Below, in pieces: positions 18,216 through 26,850 of a stretch of DNA of 64,000 bases (the first letter of the stretch is position 1; every line of letters starts with the position of its first letter). Origin of the DNA: Anaerolineales bacterium (GTDB lineage: Bacteria; Chloroflexota; Anaerolineae; 4572-78; J111); the NCBI GenBank assembly GCA_015075405.1, contig JABTUK010000004.1, forward strand, positions 62,001-126,000, given 5' to 3'. The position numbers and the translations under genes are program-made. Under the pieces are notes generated by a model. That model was not told the origin of the DNA. It searched no databases and saw nothing but the letters and a program-made list of their open reading frames with translations.

Positions 18216-18689
18216 ATGAGTAATCAACCCGTAAAAGTAATTGCCAGTAACCGCAAAGCCCGCCATGATTATCACATCGAAGATACCTTTGAAGCGGGTA
18301 TAGTGCTGACCGGCAGCGAGATCAAATCCATCCGGGCCGGGCAGGTCAACCTGCGCGATGGTTACGCCGCCATTCGTGACGGTGAGTTGTGGCTGCTCAA
18401 TGCCCATATCGCCCCTTACCACCAGGCCAGCTACGAAAACCACGAACCACGCCGTGACCGCAAACTGTTGATGCACCGCCGTGAAATCAACCGGCTGACC
18501 GGCAAATTACAGGAAAAAGGGTTAACCCTGGTGCCGCTGCAAATTTATCTTAAAAACAGCCGGGCTAAAGTGGAATTGGGACTGGCTCGGGGCAAAAAAT
18601 TACACGATAAACGCGAAACTGTCCGGGAACGAGACGACCAGCGCCAGATGGCCCGCGCCATCGGGCGGCGACAAAAAGGAGTAGAATGA
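18216..18689 (+). CDS. smpB: SsrA-binding protein SmpB
   Basis: 157 aa, full family length. Clear signature: VIASNRKARHDYHIEDTFEAGIVLTGSEIKSIR, then VNLRDGYAAIRDGELWLLNAHIAPY and ENHEPRRDRKLLMHRREI; the basic C-terminal tail (KKLHDKRETVRERDDQRQMARAIGRRQKG) enters the A-site. SmpB carries tmRNA to stalled ribosomes; the tmRNA itself is not in this window. The ATG directly follows an octamer repeat, with no Shine-Dalgarno. It overlaps the next gene by 4 bases. Confidence 0.95.
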   Translation: MSNQPVKVIASNRKARHDYHIEDTFEAGIVLTGSEIKSIRAGQVNLRDGYAAIRDGELWLLNAHIAPYHQASYENHEPRRDRKLLMHRREINRLTGKLQEKGLTLVPLQIYLKNSRAKVELGLARGKKLHDKRETVRERDDQRQMARAIGRRQKGVE

Positions 18690-20044
18690 TGGCGGTCAAT
18701 CCCTTTCAATTTAAGCATTACCGCCCGCGCCCGTTGGAAATTATTGATACCACCCTGCGCGAAGGCTCACAAAGTTCGCTTTTGCATGACCATTACAAAT
18801 ATTTTTTCAATCAAAACGACAAAGTCGAGATTGCTCGCGCTCTGATTGTCTACGGGGTTAAGTTTATTGAACTGTTTGCCCCGATTGTCAGCCCGCAAGA
18901 ACGGGATGATTTTGCGGCCATCAAGGCGGTGCGCGATGAACTGATTATGCAAAAAGGTTATACCTTTTTGCTGGCCCACGTGCGCTGCCACCCCGATGAT
19001 GTAGCTTCGGCCATTGAGGCCGGAGCCGATGGCCTCAATTTTTATATTGGCCTGTCTGAAACATCGCGCATGTACAACCATGGCCGCGATTTGGACGAAC
19101 TGACCCGGCGGGCCAAAGTGCTGCTGGAAGAGGTGCGCCGCCATCACCCGGAATTGATTTTACGTTTTAGCGGCGAGGACGCCTTTCGCACCCCTGAGCC
19201 TCATCTTTTCCGGGTCTATGATGAAATTGTGCCTTTTGTGGATCGCCTCGGCACGCCCGATACGGTGGGGGTGGCGACGCCCACCGGGGTGGTCCAGCGT
19301 ATCAAAGCCTTGCGCGAACGCTACCCAACCATGAACTTTGAAGGGCATTTTCATGATGATCGAGGGTTTGCCTTGTTTAATGCGCTGGAAGCCGTTAAAA
19401 ATGGCATGCGCTACATCAACACTACCCTGCTGGGCGTCGGTGAGCGTTCCGGAATTACTTCGATGACGGCTCTGTTTTTTAATCTCTACATTGACAAAGC
19501 TTATGACCACCTGGAAGGCTACAATTTGCGCGGTTCCTACCCGATCAATGTCATGTTTGCCTCCAAGCTGAAAAAACTGGTGCCTTCCAAAGAGCCGGTC
19601 AGTTTGACCAACCGCACCCACACCGCCGGAGTCCACCAAAAAGCCCTGCTCAACCACGCCGCCACCTACGAAGCCTTTCCGCTGGATCAATTTGGCGTGA
19701 GCGAGTCAGAAGTGTTGCTGGGGCCGTTGAGCGGCTGGAACATTGTGCATTACTTTCTCAAAGAAATTAAAGGCTACAACTTGGATGAAGGTACAGCCCG
19801 ACAAATTGCCGCCGTCTTTAAGGAGCGGGTTTACAACATCGGGCCAAACGACTCGCCCACCGAAATCCTGATTGACATTGCCGAAAATCAATTTGGCCTG
19901 AGCCACATCTCCGTGCCCGAACGCTTTAAAGATAACATTCTCCAGCGCCTGGATGCTGACCAGGAAGCTGAATCTACCCCCAGCCCGAAAGCCGAAATCG
20001 CTGAACCCTATGGCCGCGAGGCAGCCGTCAGTTTAAAAAGATGA
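18686..20044 (+). CDS. homocitrate/2-isopropylmalate synthase-like DRE-TIM aldolase
   Basis: 452 aa, ATG overlapping the smpB stop. The metal and acyl-CoA motif DTTLREGSQSS lies at about residues 21-31, and the HxH metal motif in FEGHFHDDRGFALFN near 215. TNRTHTAGVHQKALL near 310 is typical of LeuA/Lys20 accessory regions. Only a short C-terminal extension is present, with no obvious full LeuA regulatory domain. Candidates are homocitrate synthase, isopropylmalate synthase or citramalate synthase. LeuC/LeuD-type dehydratase subunits downstream suit all three. The reaction condenses acetyl-CoA with a 2-oxo acid. Confidence 0.7.
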   Translation: MMAVNPFQFKHYRPRPLEIIDTTLREGSQSSLLHDHYKYFFNQNDKVEIARALIVYGVKFIELFAPIVSPQERDDFAAIKAVRDELIMQKGYTFLLAHVRCHPDDVASAIEAGADGLNFYIGLSETSRMYNHGRDLDELTRRAKVLLEEVRRHHPELILRFSGEDAFRTPEPHLFRVYDEIVPFVDRLGTPDTVGVATPTGVVQRIKALRERYPTMNFEGHFHDDRGFALFNALEAVKNGMRYINTTLLGVGERSGITSMTALFFNLYIDKAYDHLEGYNLRGSYPINVMFASKLKKLVPSKEPVSLTNRTHTAGVHQKALLNHAATYEAFPLDQFGVSESEVLLGPLSGWNIVHYFLKEIKGYNLDEGTARQIAAVFKERVYNIGPNDSPTEILIDIAENQFGLSHISVPERFKDNILQRLDADQEAESTPSPKAEIAEPYGREAAVSLKR

Positions 20045-20052
20045 AGGAGACA

Positions 20053-20125
20053 AATGAAGGATGAAGGATGAAGGGTGAAGGATCAAATACATCTTTCCGC
20101 CTTCATCCTTCCGCCTTCATCCTTT
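20053..20125. repeat. inverted short-unit array before the LeuC-type gene
   Basis: Units like GATGAAG on the left pair with CTTCATC units on the right across a short AT-rich loop. The array fills the gap between the synthase stop and the dehydratase start at 20132, so that gene has no visible Shine-Dalgarno. Confidence 0.75.
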
Positions 20126-20131
20126 ACCAAA

Positions 20132-21454
20132 ATGGGCCATACTTTTGTTGAAAAAATTCTTGCTAAAAATGCCGGTTTGCCGGAGGTAATGCCGGGCCAG
20201 GTGCTCGATGTGATCCCTGATGTGGCCTTGAGCCACGATAATACGGCAGCCATCGCCAAAACTTTTTACAGCTTGGGTATCGAGTGGGTGAAATACCCGG
20301 AGCGACTGGCGATTACCCTGGATCATGCTGCCCCGCCGCCTACCACGCAGCACGCTCAAAATCACGCTGAGGTGCGTCGCTTTGTGGCCGCCCAAGGAGT
20401 TAGACACTTCTTTGAGGTGGGCCGGGGCATTTGCCATCAAGTTTTGTGCGAGGAAGGGCTGATTTATCCCGGCGTGCTCCTGTTGGGGGCCGACAGCCAT
20501 TCGACCCATTATGGAGCGCTGGGCGCATTTGGGGCCGGGGTGGGCCGCAGCGAGATGGCCGCAATTTGGGCGACCGGCCAATTGTGGCTGCGTGTGCCGG
20601 AAAGTATCAAAATTACTTTGCGCGGCGCGTTCAATCCCTGGGTGACGAGCAAAGATATTGCCCTGTTCATCATTGGCCAATTGGGTGCGGATGGCGGCCT
20701 GTACGCCAGCGTGGAGTTTCACGGCGAAGCGGTCGCCGGAATGAGTATGGCCAGCCGTTTTGTGTTACCCAACATGATGGCCGAGATGGGCGCGAAGAAT
20801 GCCTGGGTCATGCAGGATAAGGTGACGTTTGACTGGCTGGAACAGCAAGTGAGCAGGGGAGCAGAGGCGCGGGGGAGCAGGGGAGAAAAAGACCCAAAAT
20901 CCAAAATCCAGGAGTGGGAGGCTGCCAGCCGCGAATTAGCGCCCGACCCGGACGCGACCTATCTGGCTGAGTATGAATTTGAAGCCGGAGCCATTGAACC
21001 ACAAGTGGCCTGTCCGCACAGCGTAGACAACGTTAAACCTTTGAGCGCCGTAGCCGGGATAAAAGTGGACCAGGCATTTTTAGGCACATGCACCAACGGC
21101 CGGCTGGAAGATATTGCCGTTGCTGCTCAAATTATGGCCGGGCGGCGGGTCGCGCCGGGGACGCGGCTGCTCATCATCCCCGCCTCATCTCAGGTTTACC
21201 TGGATGCTGTCAAAGCAGGCTATGTCGAGACATTGTTAGCTGCTGGGGCCACCTTTAATTCGCCGGGCTGCGGCCCTTGTATGGGCAACCACATGGGCAT
21301 TCCCGCCCCCGGTGAAGTCACCATTAGCAGCGCCAACCGCAATTTTCGCGGGCGTATGGGCACCCGCGAGTCCGACATTTACCTGGCCTCGCCCGCCGTC
21401 GTTGCCGCCAGCGCCATTGCCGGTAAAATTGCCGGGCCGGAGCAGGTGTTGTAA
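20132..21454 (+). CDS. leuC: 3-isopropylmalate/homoaconitate dehydratase large subunit (LeuC type)
   Basis: 440 aa from ATG 20132; the frame opens at 20075 but those codons come from a repeat array. Aconitase-superfamily core: MGHTFVEKILAKNAG at the N-terminus, GADSHSTHYGALGAFGAGVG near 125-145, and [4Fe-4S] ligands Cys320 (GTCTNGR), Cys380 and Cys383 (GCGPC). SSANRNFRGRMG binds substrate near the end. Residues about 240-265 (VSRGAEARGSRGEKDPKSK) are an in-frame insertion made of octamer and heptamer repeats, at a boundary before the conserved EPQVACPHSVDNVKP block. Its substrate depends on the adjacent synthase. Confidence 0.85.
   Translation: MGHTFVEKILAKNAGLPEVMPGQVLDVIPDVALSHDNTAAIAKTFYSLGIEWVKYPERLAITLDHAAPPPTTQHAQNHAEVRRFVAAQGVRHFFEVGRGICHQVLCEEGLIYPGVLLLGADSHSTHYGALGAFGAGVGRSEMAAIWATGQLWLRVPESIKITLRGAFNPWVTSKDIALFIIGQLGADGGLYASVEFHGEAVAGMSMASRFVLPNMMAEMGAKNAWVMQDKVTFDWLEQQVSRGAEARGSRGEKDPKSKIQEWEAASRELAPDPDATYLAEYEFEAGAIEPQVACPHSVDNVKPLSAVAGIKVDQAFLGTCTNGRLEDIAVAAQIMAGRRVAPGTRLLIIPASSQVYLDAVKAGYVETLLAAGATFNSPGCGPCMGNHMGIPAPGEVTISSANRNFRGRMGTRESDIYLASPAVVAASAIAGKIAGPEQVL
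20852..20908 (+). repeat. octamer plus heptamer repeats inside the LeuC-type gene
   Basis: Four 8-bp units (AGCAGGGG, AGCAGAGG, CGCGGGGG, AGCAGGGG) at 20852-20883, then two AAAATCC heptamers at 20895-20908. The total insertion keeps the reading frame. Confidence 0.75.
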
Positions 21455-21477
21455 CATGACCGGATAAGGGAGTTAAT

Positions 21478-22224
21478 ATGGAGAAAATTATTACCTTTGC
21501 CCCGTCAATTCCGGTCAAGCCGGATATCCATTATCCTGAGTCGGATGGGCAACCTATGGGCGAAACTGAATTTCACATCACGGCCATTTTGCATTTGTTT
21601 CAATCATTACGTCACTTTTTTCAGCAGGCCGAGACGACTTATGTGGCGGCTGATATGTTGTTTTACTACGAGGAGGGTAATCCCGCTGCTTTTAAAGTGC
21701 CTGATGTTTTTGTGGTCAAAGGCATCTCGAAACAGCGCCGGCGGGTCTATAAATTGTGGCAGGAGCGGGCAGCGCCCTGCGCCGTTTTTGAGATTACTTC
21801 AGCCAGTACCTGGCTGGAAGATTTAGGCGGAAAACGAGCGTTGTATGAAAAATTGGGTGTGCCCGAATACTTTTTGTTTGATCCTCTGGATGAGTACCTC
21901 TCGCCCCGGCTGCAAGGCTTTCGCTTGGTCAACAATTATTATCAACCGATGACATTATCTGCCGCCGGAACACTGTCCAGTCAAGAGTTAGGAGTAATTC
22001 TACAGCCCAGGGGCGAGCTGTTGCGAATAGTAGACCCGGTTAGTCAGGAGGTTGTGCCTACTCTGGATGAAGCTGTGTTCCGCGCTCGGTTTGAAACTGA
22101 ACGGGCCCAGGCAGAGGCCGAACGGGCCGAGATTGAGGCGAAACGGGCTGATACAGCCGAGGCCGAGTTACAGCGATTGCGAGCAGAATTGGATCAGTTG
22201 CGCCGCCAGGCAGGGGAGCTTTAA
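21478..22224 (+). CDS. Uma2-family (DUF820) nuclease-fold protein with coiled-coil tail
   Basis: 248 aa, AAGGGAG seven bases upstream of ATG. Residues 1-190 show the Uma2 restriction-endonuclease-like fold: an N-terminal helix pair, AADMLFYYEEGNPAAFKVPDVFVVKG (catalytic PD-like Asp) and CAVFEITSASTW (ExK-like strand with Ser replacing the usual Lys region), then YEKLGVPEYFLFDP. Residues 195-248 are an Ala/Glu/Arg coiled coil. The function of this very common family is not established. It lies between LeuC- and LeuD-type genes, an unusual interruption of a metabolic pair, and probably arrived by insertion. Confidence 0.8.
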   Translation: MEKIITFAPSIPVKPDIHYPESDGQPMGETEFHITAILHLFQSLRHFFQQAETTYVAADMLFYYEEGNPAAFKVPDVFVVKGISKQRRRVYKLWQERAAPCAVFEITSASTWLEDLGGKRALYEKLGVPEYFLFDPLDEYLSPRLQGFRLVNNYYQPMTLSAAGTLSSQELGVILQPRGELLRIVDPVSQEVVPTLDEAVFRARFETERAQAEAERAEIEAKRADTAEAELQRLRAELDQLRRQAGEL

Positions 22225-22225
22225 A

Positions 22226-22738
22226 GTGTCCATGACTCCTGTCAGGCCAAAACTGCACGGGCATGTCTGGAAATACGGCGATGGGGTTAACACCGACGTC
22301 ATCTTCCCCGGCAAATATACCTATACTATCAGCGATCCGGCGGAAATGGCGCAACACGCCCTGGAAGACCTCGATCCCTCTTTTGCGGCTAATGTTCAAC
22401 CCGGCGATGTGATTGTGGCCGGGAAAAACTGGGGCAACGGTTCCAGTCGGGAGCAGGCCGTCACCTGCCTGAAGCAGGCCGGCGTGAGCGCGGTGATTGC
22501 GGTTTCTTTTGCTCGCATCTGGTATCGCAATGCCATCAACAACGGCCTGCTGGCCTTGACCTGTCCCGCCGCCGTCGAAGCCCTAAACCCCGGCGACGTG
22601 GTTGAAATTGATCTGGCCGCCGGACTGATCAAAAGTGAAGCCGGGGCCTTTGCTTTTCCCCCCTTTGCCCCCTCCGTACAGGCAATTATTGCCGATGGGG
22701 GATTGCTCCCCCATTTGAAAAAGCGGTTGGCTGCTTAG
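22226..22738 (+). CDS. leuD: 3-isopropylmalate/homoaconitate dehydratase small subunit (LeuD type)
   Basis: 170 aa from GTG 22226, chosen because GGGGAG ends eight bases upstream; ATG 22232 is an alternative. The swivel-domain pattern is present: GVNTDVIFPGKY at about 20-31, VIVAGKNWGNGSSREQA near 65-80 and PGDVVEIDLAAG near 130. The specificity loop after DTD/NTD is GKYTYTIS here rather than the YLVYT or YLRT loops of well-known isopropylmalate or homoaconitate enzymes, so substrate is open. Overlaps the convergent VWA gene by 4 bp. Confidence 0.85.
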   Translation: MSMTPVRPKLHGHVWKYGDGVNTDVIFPGKYTYTISDPAEMAQHALEDLDPSFAANVQPGDVIVAGKNWGNGSSREQAVTCLKQAGVSAVIAVSFARIWYRNAINNGLLALTCPAAVEALNPGDVVEIDLAAGLIKSEAGAFAFPPFAPSVQAIIADGGLLPHLKKRLAA

Positions 22739-24585
22739 AAGTAACTGCCAATAATCTCAAGAACTCTTTGAATATTCTCCGGGTCGCCGGATTGGACGCG
22801 GGTGGCGCTGGCTCTGGCAATGCCGTTGAGGGCATTAATATCGGCGTCGCCGCCATAGGCCACCGGAATAACGATGATCGGATTGCGATCTTCCTTGTTG
22901 GCGCTGATTAGCTCGACCACGCTTTGCAGAGAAGTCAGGCTGCTGGTATCCTGGCCGTCGCTCAAGACCACAATGGCCTGGATACGGTCATCTTGATCGC
23001 CTCGTGACTGCTTGAGCAACTCCATAGATTGCTGTACAGCATCATACAGTGAGGTATCGCCGTTGGCTTCCAGGGCATTGATCTGTGCCCGAACCTGGCT
23101 CTGCCCGCCTTCAAAAGAGGTGAGCGGCTGGAGGGAACTCTGGTTGTTGGGGTCCAGATAAATCAAAGCATTAGTATTGAAATCCAGCACGCGTGGTTGG
23201 CTGTCAAACGTGACCAGACCCACCCGATTTTGAGCCGGCATTTTGTCCAAAAAGGCGTTAGCCGCCGTTTTGGCCTGGTCAATTTTGTCGCCGGCCATCG
23301 AGCCGGAGGTATCAATGACCAGCAACACATCGGCCTGTTTCTTGACAAACTGCCAACTAGCCTGCACGGCGGCAATTACATTGGGGTCCGGCACTTCCAG
23401 AATAGTGGTCGGCTGGTTGGGGTCAACCCCCAATTCGGTCGCAATCGGATAGCCCACCGGCACCGCCGGGTTGACCGGGCGAAAACCGCTTTCCAACACT
23501 TTTTTCTGCACCGCCTCACTGCGAATATACTCGGTGAAGGTTTTGGCGGCCTGGCGCTGCTCATCCGTTACCCAGTTGGCCTGGGGAATGGCGTAAGGAT
23601 GCTCGTGCCAGAAAGTGCCTTCCTTGGGATACAATGCCACTAACTTCTCCGGCGGCTTGTACTCGGTTTTGCCCTGGTTGATGTAAATCAGATCGTTTTC
23701 TTCCAGGGCCACAAAATCCAGGTATTCCGGCCCCTGGGCGATGTACTCTTTAAATTCGGTGGTGCGTGAGGAGTAGTGTCGAATCAACTCCTCGATGTTG
23801 CGTACCCCCTGCTGCACCTGCGGGTTGTTGACCTGCTCCAGCGACAGCTTGCGGAAGTCGGGCTGGCTGCTGTTGGTACGGGCGCTGGCGTAAAATTCGG
23901 CAATCAACGTTGAGAGGGCGGTGGAACTGACCAGCGGGTCGGTGTGGCCGTAGTAAACGGTGGTCCGGTTGCCGGGGACGTTGTAATCGGCCCAGCCGTT
24001 GGGCGAGTTGAGCACGGCCAGCAGCTCTGCCCAGCCGACCGGCTCGCTGCCGTTTTTGGCCTGAATCGCTTTCAGCCGGCTTTCCCAGATGGCCATGACC
24101 ACCGGGGCCAGGGCCGTCGGCGGGCTGTCGGCCAGATCAAAAAGCTGGCGGCCGGCCTGATAATTAACCAGGGCCAGCCAGTGGCTCACCGACGGCGCGA
24201 AAATAGTCGGTTTGGCCACATTAGCGTTGTTGGGGGCAATGACCGCGTTAATAATCCCCTGGGCGATGGTTCCCGATGAGCCAGGCTCACCCTTGACACA
24301 AATAGGCCGCTCGCCGCTGGCCAGCGCCTGGCCGGTGAGGGGGTTGCGTCCTTCCACGTAGGCTTGATTAAATTGATTGATGGCGTCGTAAACCTCGCCG
24401 GCCAGGTAAAGCTGCGACTCCGGGGCGTAGATGATCGAGATTTCGACGGCGTTGGCCGGGCACTGGGCCTGCGGGGTTCCGCTATCGGTAAAGCCTTCCG
24501 TGCCGCTGCTGTCGCCCCCAAATGAACAGGCCAGCGCCGCGATAAAGGGCAAAAGCAGCAGGAATGATAACAATTTTTTTGACAT
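22735..24585 (-). CDS. VWA-domain lipoprotein with a solute-binding-like N-terminal domain
   Basis: 616 aa from ATG 24585, supported by GGAGG eight bases upstream; the frame continues upstream without need. Lipobox at about residue 20 (AALACSFGG). Residues 50-380 look like a type-2 periplasmic binding protein (ISIIYAPESQLY, FDLADSP, NGWADYNVPGNRTTVYYGHTDPLVSS). Residues 420-610 are a von Willebrand A domain with an intact MIDAS motif (LLVIDTSGSMAGDKI) and SDGQDTSS. This fusion occurs in several phyla as a surface sensor or adhesin. Another binding-protein-like gene lies just upstream on the same strand. Confidence 0.8.
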   Translation of the reverse strand: MSKKLLSFLLLLPFIAALACSFGGDSSGTEGFTDSGTPQAQCPANAVEISIIYAPESQLYLAGEVYDAINQFNQAYVEGRNPLTGQALASGERPICVKGEPGSSGTIAQGIINAVIAPNNANVAKPTIFAPSVSHWLALVNYQAGRQLFDLADSPPTALAPVVMAIWESRLKAIQAKNGSEPVGWAELLAVLNSPNGWADYNVPGNRTTVYYGHTDPLVSSTALSTLIAEFYASARTNSSQPDFRKLSLEQVNNPQVQQGVRNIEELIRHYSSRTTEFKEYIAQGPEYLDFVALEENDLIYINQGKTEYKPPEKLVALYPKEGTFWHEHPYAIPQANWVTDEQRQAAKTFTEYIRSEAVQKKVLESGFRPVNPAVPVGYPIATELGVDPNQPTTILEVPDPNVIAAVQASWQFVKKQADVLLVIDTSGSMAGDKIDQAKTAANAFLDKMPAQNRVGLVTFDSQPRVLDFNTNALIYLDPNNQSSLQPLTSFEGGQSQVRAQINALEANGDTSLYDAVQQSMELLKQSRGDQDDRIQAIVVLSDGQDTSSLTSLQSVVELISANKEDRNPIIVIPVAYGGDADINALNGIARASATRVQSGDPENIQRVLEIIGSYF

Positions 24586-24670
24586 TCTCATCCTCCACAG
24601 AAACGTTAAATACGTCTTGCGTGTTCCGTTTGTGTTACACAAGACGCAACACGGATTGAATAAGATTTTC

Positions 24671-24801
24671 GTAACTACTCAGGCATCATGTCATTTCGAC
24701 GAGCCTGCGAGGAGAAATCTTCCAGGTCGGTGCTTGAATAGCCTGTGAGCGGGAAAGATTTCTCGGCCTACGGCCTCGAAATGACATGCCTGAGTAGTAA
24801 C
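24671..24801. repeat. MITE/REP-like palindrome family A, copy 1
   Basis: About 131 bp with near-perfect terminal inverted repeats: ACTACTCAGGC outer ends and a GTCATTTCGA / TCGAAATGAC inner palindrome. Lies between the two minus-strand genes of this operon. Other family A copies are at 50766, 55649, 59402 and 61971. Confidence 0.85.
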
Positions 24802-24814
24802 CGATTTTCTTGGT

Positions 24815-25804
24815 TTATGGCAATACCCGTCCCGCCAAATCGAGCAGCCGTTGGACGGCATCACCGTCAGCTTGGACGCCGGGTGAAGCGGTGTTGGCCG
24901 GATCGAGGAAAACGGTGTTTAAGCTATTTTGCTGGCCGGCGTCGAGCAGAAAAGCGCGAAAGGCGATGGCAGCCTGCTGCGCCGCTGGGCTGGCCTGGCT
25001 GAAGACAGCCAGCGGATAATCCAGGCTGACCGGCGGTTGGGCGGGTGAGGTGACAAAATCGGGGTTCTCGGTCAGCCGGACTCGCCGCCACGAAGCCAGG
25101 GTCAGCAGACCCGCCTCGCCCGCCGAAACACGCATGGTGGCAAAGTTGTCGGCCGGGGTAGCGGGGGTTTTGGCGTTGATATTGAATAGTTCGCTTAACC
25201 AGGCATCGGCCTGGCTGACATCACTGCCGGACAAACTATCTTTGTTGAGGTGCGCTGCCGTCGCCGAGATAAGCGCCGCAAGCCCCTCGGCGGAGTTGCC
25301 GGGCGAAGCGATGACAAAATTCAGATTATCCTCTGGGCTGGTTGCTTTGGCGTACAGACCTGTCCAATTTAGACCGCCGTACTTTTGATTAAACTCGTCC
25401 TGCTTCGCTTTGAACGCGCCCCAGGCCAGCCCACTGCTGGCAACCGACTGGGCATCCTGAAATGATAAACCCCGGTTGCGGGCCAATTCGACCATGAAAG
25501 TGGCTTCGGCCAGCCACGCAGCGGGAGGATTTTGGGGATCGGCGCGAAATTGAACTTCGGGGATCAAACCATCGGCCCTGATAATTTCCACCTGGGTATT
25601 GGGATTCTTTTGATTGAACGCGCCGGCAGCCTGCCTGGCCCAGGTTTCGATAGCAGGAGCCACCACCACGCGGATAGAAACTTTCTCGGCGAGGGTGGGC
25701 AACTCGATCTTATCGGCCAGGAAAAAGCGGGCGGCAATCAGCGCGGCTACAATCAACACAGCCAGACCAATGATGCCAAAAAAGAGCGCTTTGTTTTGCT
25801 GCAT
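24815..25804 (-). CDS. membrane-anchored solute-binding-like protein
   Basis: 329 aa. Uncleaved signal anchor (about residues 8-28), then a binding-protein fold: VSIRVVVAPAIETWARQAAGAFNQKNPNTQVEIIRADG resembles family-1 or -2 extracellular solute-binding proteins. No lipobox is visible. Its layout mirrors the N-terminal domain of the VWA lipoprotein downstream, so the pair may share a ligand or interact. AAGGA lies about eight bases upstream of the ATG. No ABC permease is present nearby. Confidence 0.6.
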   Translation of the reverse strand: MQQNKALFFGIIGLAVLIVAALIAARFFLADKIELPTLAEKVSIRVVVAPAIETWARQAAGAFNQKNPNTQVEIIRADGLIPEVQFRADPQNPPAAWLAEATFMVELARNRGLSFQDAQSVASSGLAWGAFKAKQDEFNQKYGGLNWTGLYAKATSPEDNLNFVIASPGNSAEGLAALISATAAHLNKDSLSGSDVSQADAWLSELFNINAKTPATPADNFATMRVSAGEAGLLTLASWRRVRLTENPDFVTSPAQPPVSLDYPLAVFSQASPAAQQAAIAFRAFLLDAGQQNSLNTVFLDPANTASPGVQADGDAVQRLLDLAGRVLP

Positions 25805-25841
25805 CTATGAGTCCTTTATGGAGTGAGGTCAAACAATGTTA

Positions 25842-25850
25842 ATTATAGCA
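25842..25850 (-). promoter_or_regulatory. extended -10 box for the solute-binding-like gene
   Basis: On the minus strand, TGC followed by TATAAT, 38 bp before the ATG. The matching -35 region falls inside an AT/GA heptamer array and is poor. It shares the TGC-TATAAT form with the tRNA promoter at 37254-37262. Confidence 0.45.
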
Positions 25851-25857
25851 CAAGAGG

Positions 25858-25953
25858 AGAGAGGATAGAAGATAGAGGATAGAGAATGGAGGATAGAGGA
25901 TGGAAGATAGAATCCTTCTATCTTCTATCTACCATCTTCTATCTTCTATCTTC
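25858..25953. repeat. long inverted heptamer array (GATAGAR units)
   Basis: GGATAGA-type units on the left and TTCTATC-type units on the right form a hairpin of about 45 bp arms between two minus-strand genes. Confidence 0.8.
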
Positions 25954-26755
25954 CCCCTGCTTGGGTCAACAAATAATGGGGGCTGATAGCGCCGTTGCTG
26001 AAGAGATTGAGCGAGGTGCTGGTGGTCTGGTCAAAATGCCACAAAGTGACTTCTATACCGTGATAATCGTAAACCGGGTTACCCCGGTAAACCGAGCAGG
26101 GAATGAGCCGGTCCGGCAGAGTCCACAAGCGGTTATCGCCGTACAACCGGCGCAGCACTATCCGCTTGATGCCGATTGCGCCGCACCGATCCAAAAACTC
26201 GATCAATTCGTGGCTGTTGTGTTCGGTCAGCACGCAGGAGATTTTGACCGGCACAGCCGCTTGCCGCACAATTTCGGCCAAATCCGGCACGCGGGGCGAT
26301 CCCATCAATTGCTGATAAATTTCTTTGTTGAAGGAGGGGAAGGAAATACAAACCCGGTCATACTGGTTGAAAACGTCCATCTTGCGCAGGGCCAATTGGC
26401 CGTTGGTGTGCAGCGAGTAGCGAATCTGCTCCCTCCCCCTCTTAGGGGGAGGGCCGGGGAGGAGGGCATACTTGTCTATACAGGAAGTAGGATAGGATGG
26501 CAGGTGTTCTCGCAGCCATTGCAGCAACCGCGCTTCGTGGCGGTAAAGCTGAGGATCGGTGGTTGTACCCGTAAAAACTATTTCTGTCACCCGATGCTGC
26601 TTGACGAGTTCGACAAACCGAGCCAAATTCCGCAGCGGAAACTCATTCAGATTGTTCCGATTCAACGCCGGGTTAACCTGCTGCCCAATGCAGTAGGGAC
26701 AGCGCAAATTGCATGGTCCGGCAAAGAGAATGTTGGCGAAGTCGTATTGTTTCAT
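25946..26755 (-). CDS. radical SAM protein
   Basis: 269 aa from ATG 26755, supported by AAAGGG seven bases upstream; the longer reading frame is repeat-derived. CNLRCPYC at Cys15, Cys19, Cys22 binds the [4Fe-4S] cluster. LHTNGQLALRK near 115 and VVCISFPSFNKE-like segments are SAM-radical barrel strands. An in-frame GC-rich palindrome (26429-26466) inserts PGPPPKRGREQ at about residue 100. Downstream of an HemW-like gene, both radical SAM. Substrate unknown; its length fits small radical SAM enzymes without a SPASM domain. Confidence 0.7.
   Translation of the reverse strand: MKQYDFANILFAGPCNLRCPYCIGQQVNPALNRNNLNEFPLRNLARFVELVKQHRVTEIVFTGTTTDPQLYRHEARLLQWLREHLPSYPTSCIDKYALLPGPPPKRGREQIRYSLHTNGQLALRKMDVFNQYDRVCISFPSFNKEIYQQLMGSPRVPDLAEIVRQAAVPVKISCVLTEHNSHELIEFLDRCGAIGIKRIVLRRLYGDNRLWTLPDRLIPCSVYRGNPVYDYHGIEVTLWHFDQTTSTSLNLFSNGAISPHYLLTQAGGR
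26429..26466. repeat. GC-rich palindrome inside the radical SAM gene
   Basis: Perfect 10-bp stem CCCTCCCCCT / AGGGGGAGGG with a 3-base loop plus an extra GGGGAGG unit. It lies within the coding frame. Confidence 0.75.
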
Positions 26756-26773
26756 CAGTGCCCTTTTTCTACG

Positions 26774-26845
26774 GCAGGGGAGCGGGGGTGCAGAGGAGTA
26801 GGGGTGAATTTTCTCCCCTGCTCCCCCACCCCTCTGCACCCCTGC
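26774..26845. repeat. inverted octamer array between radical SAM genes
   Basis: Units of the GCAGGGGA/GCAGAGGA type, 35-bp arms, loop of about 4. Same unit family as in the LeuC-type gene (20852) and the GT39 gene (58136, 58821). Confidence 0.8.
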
Positions 26846-26850
26846 TACTT

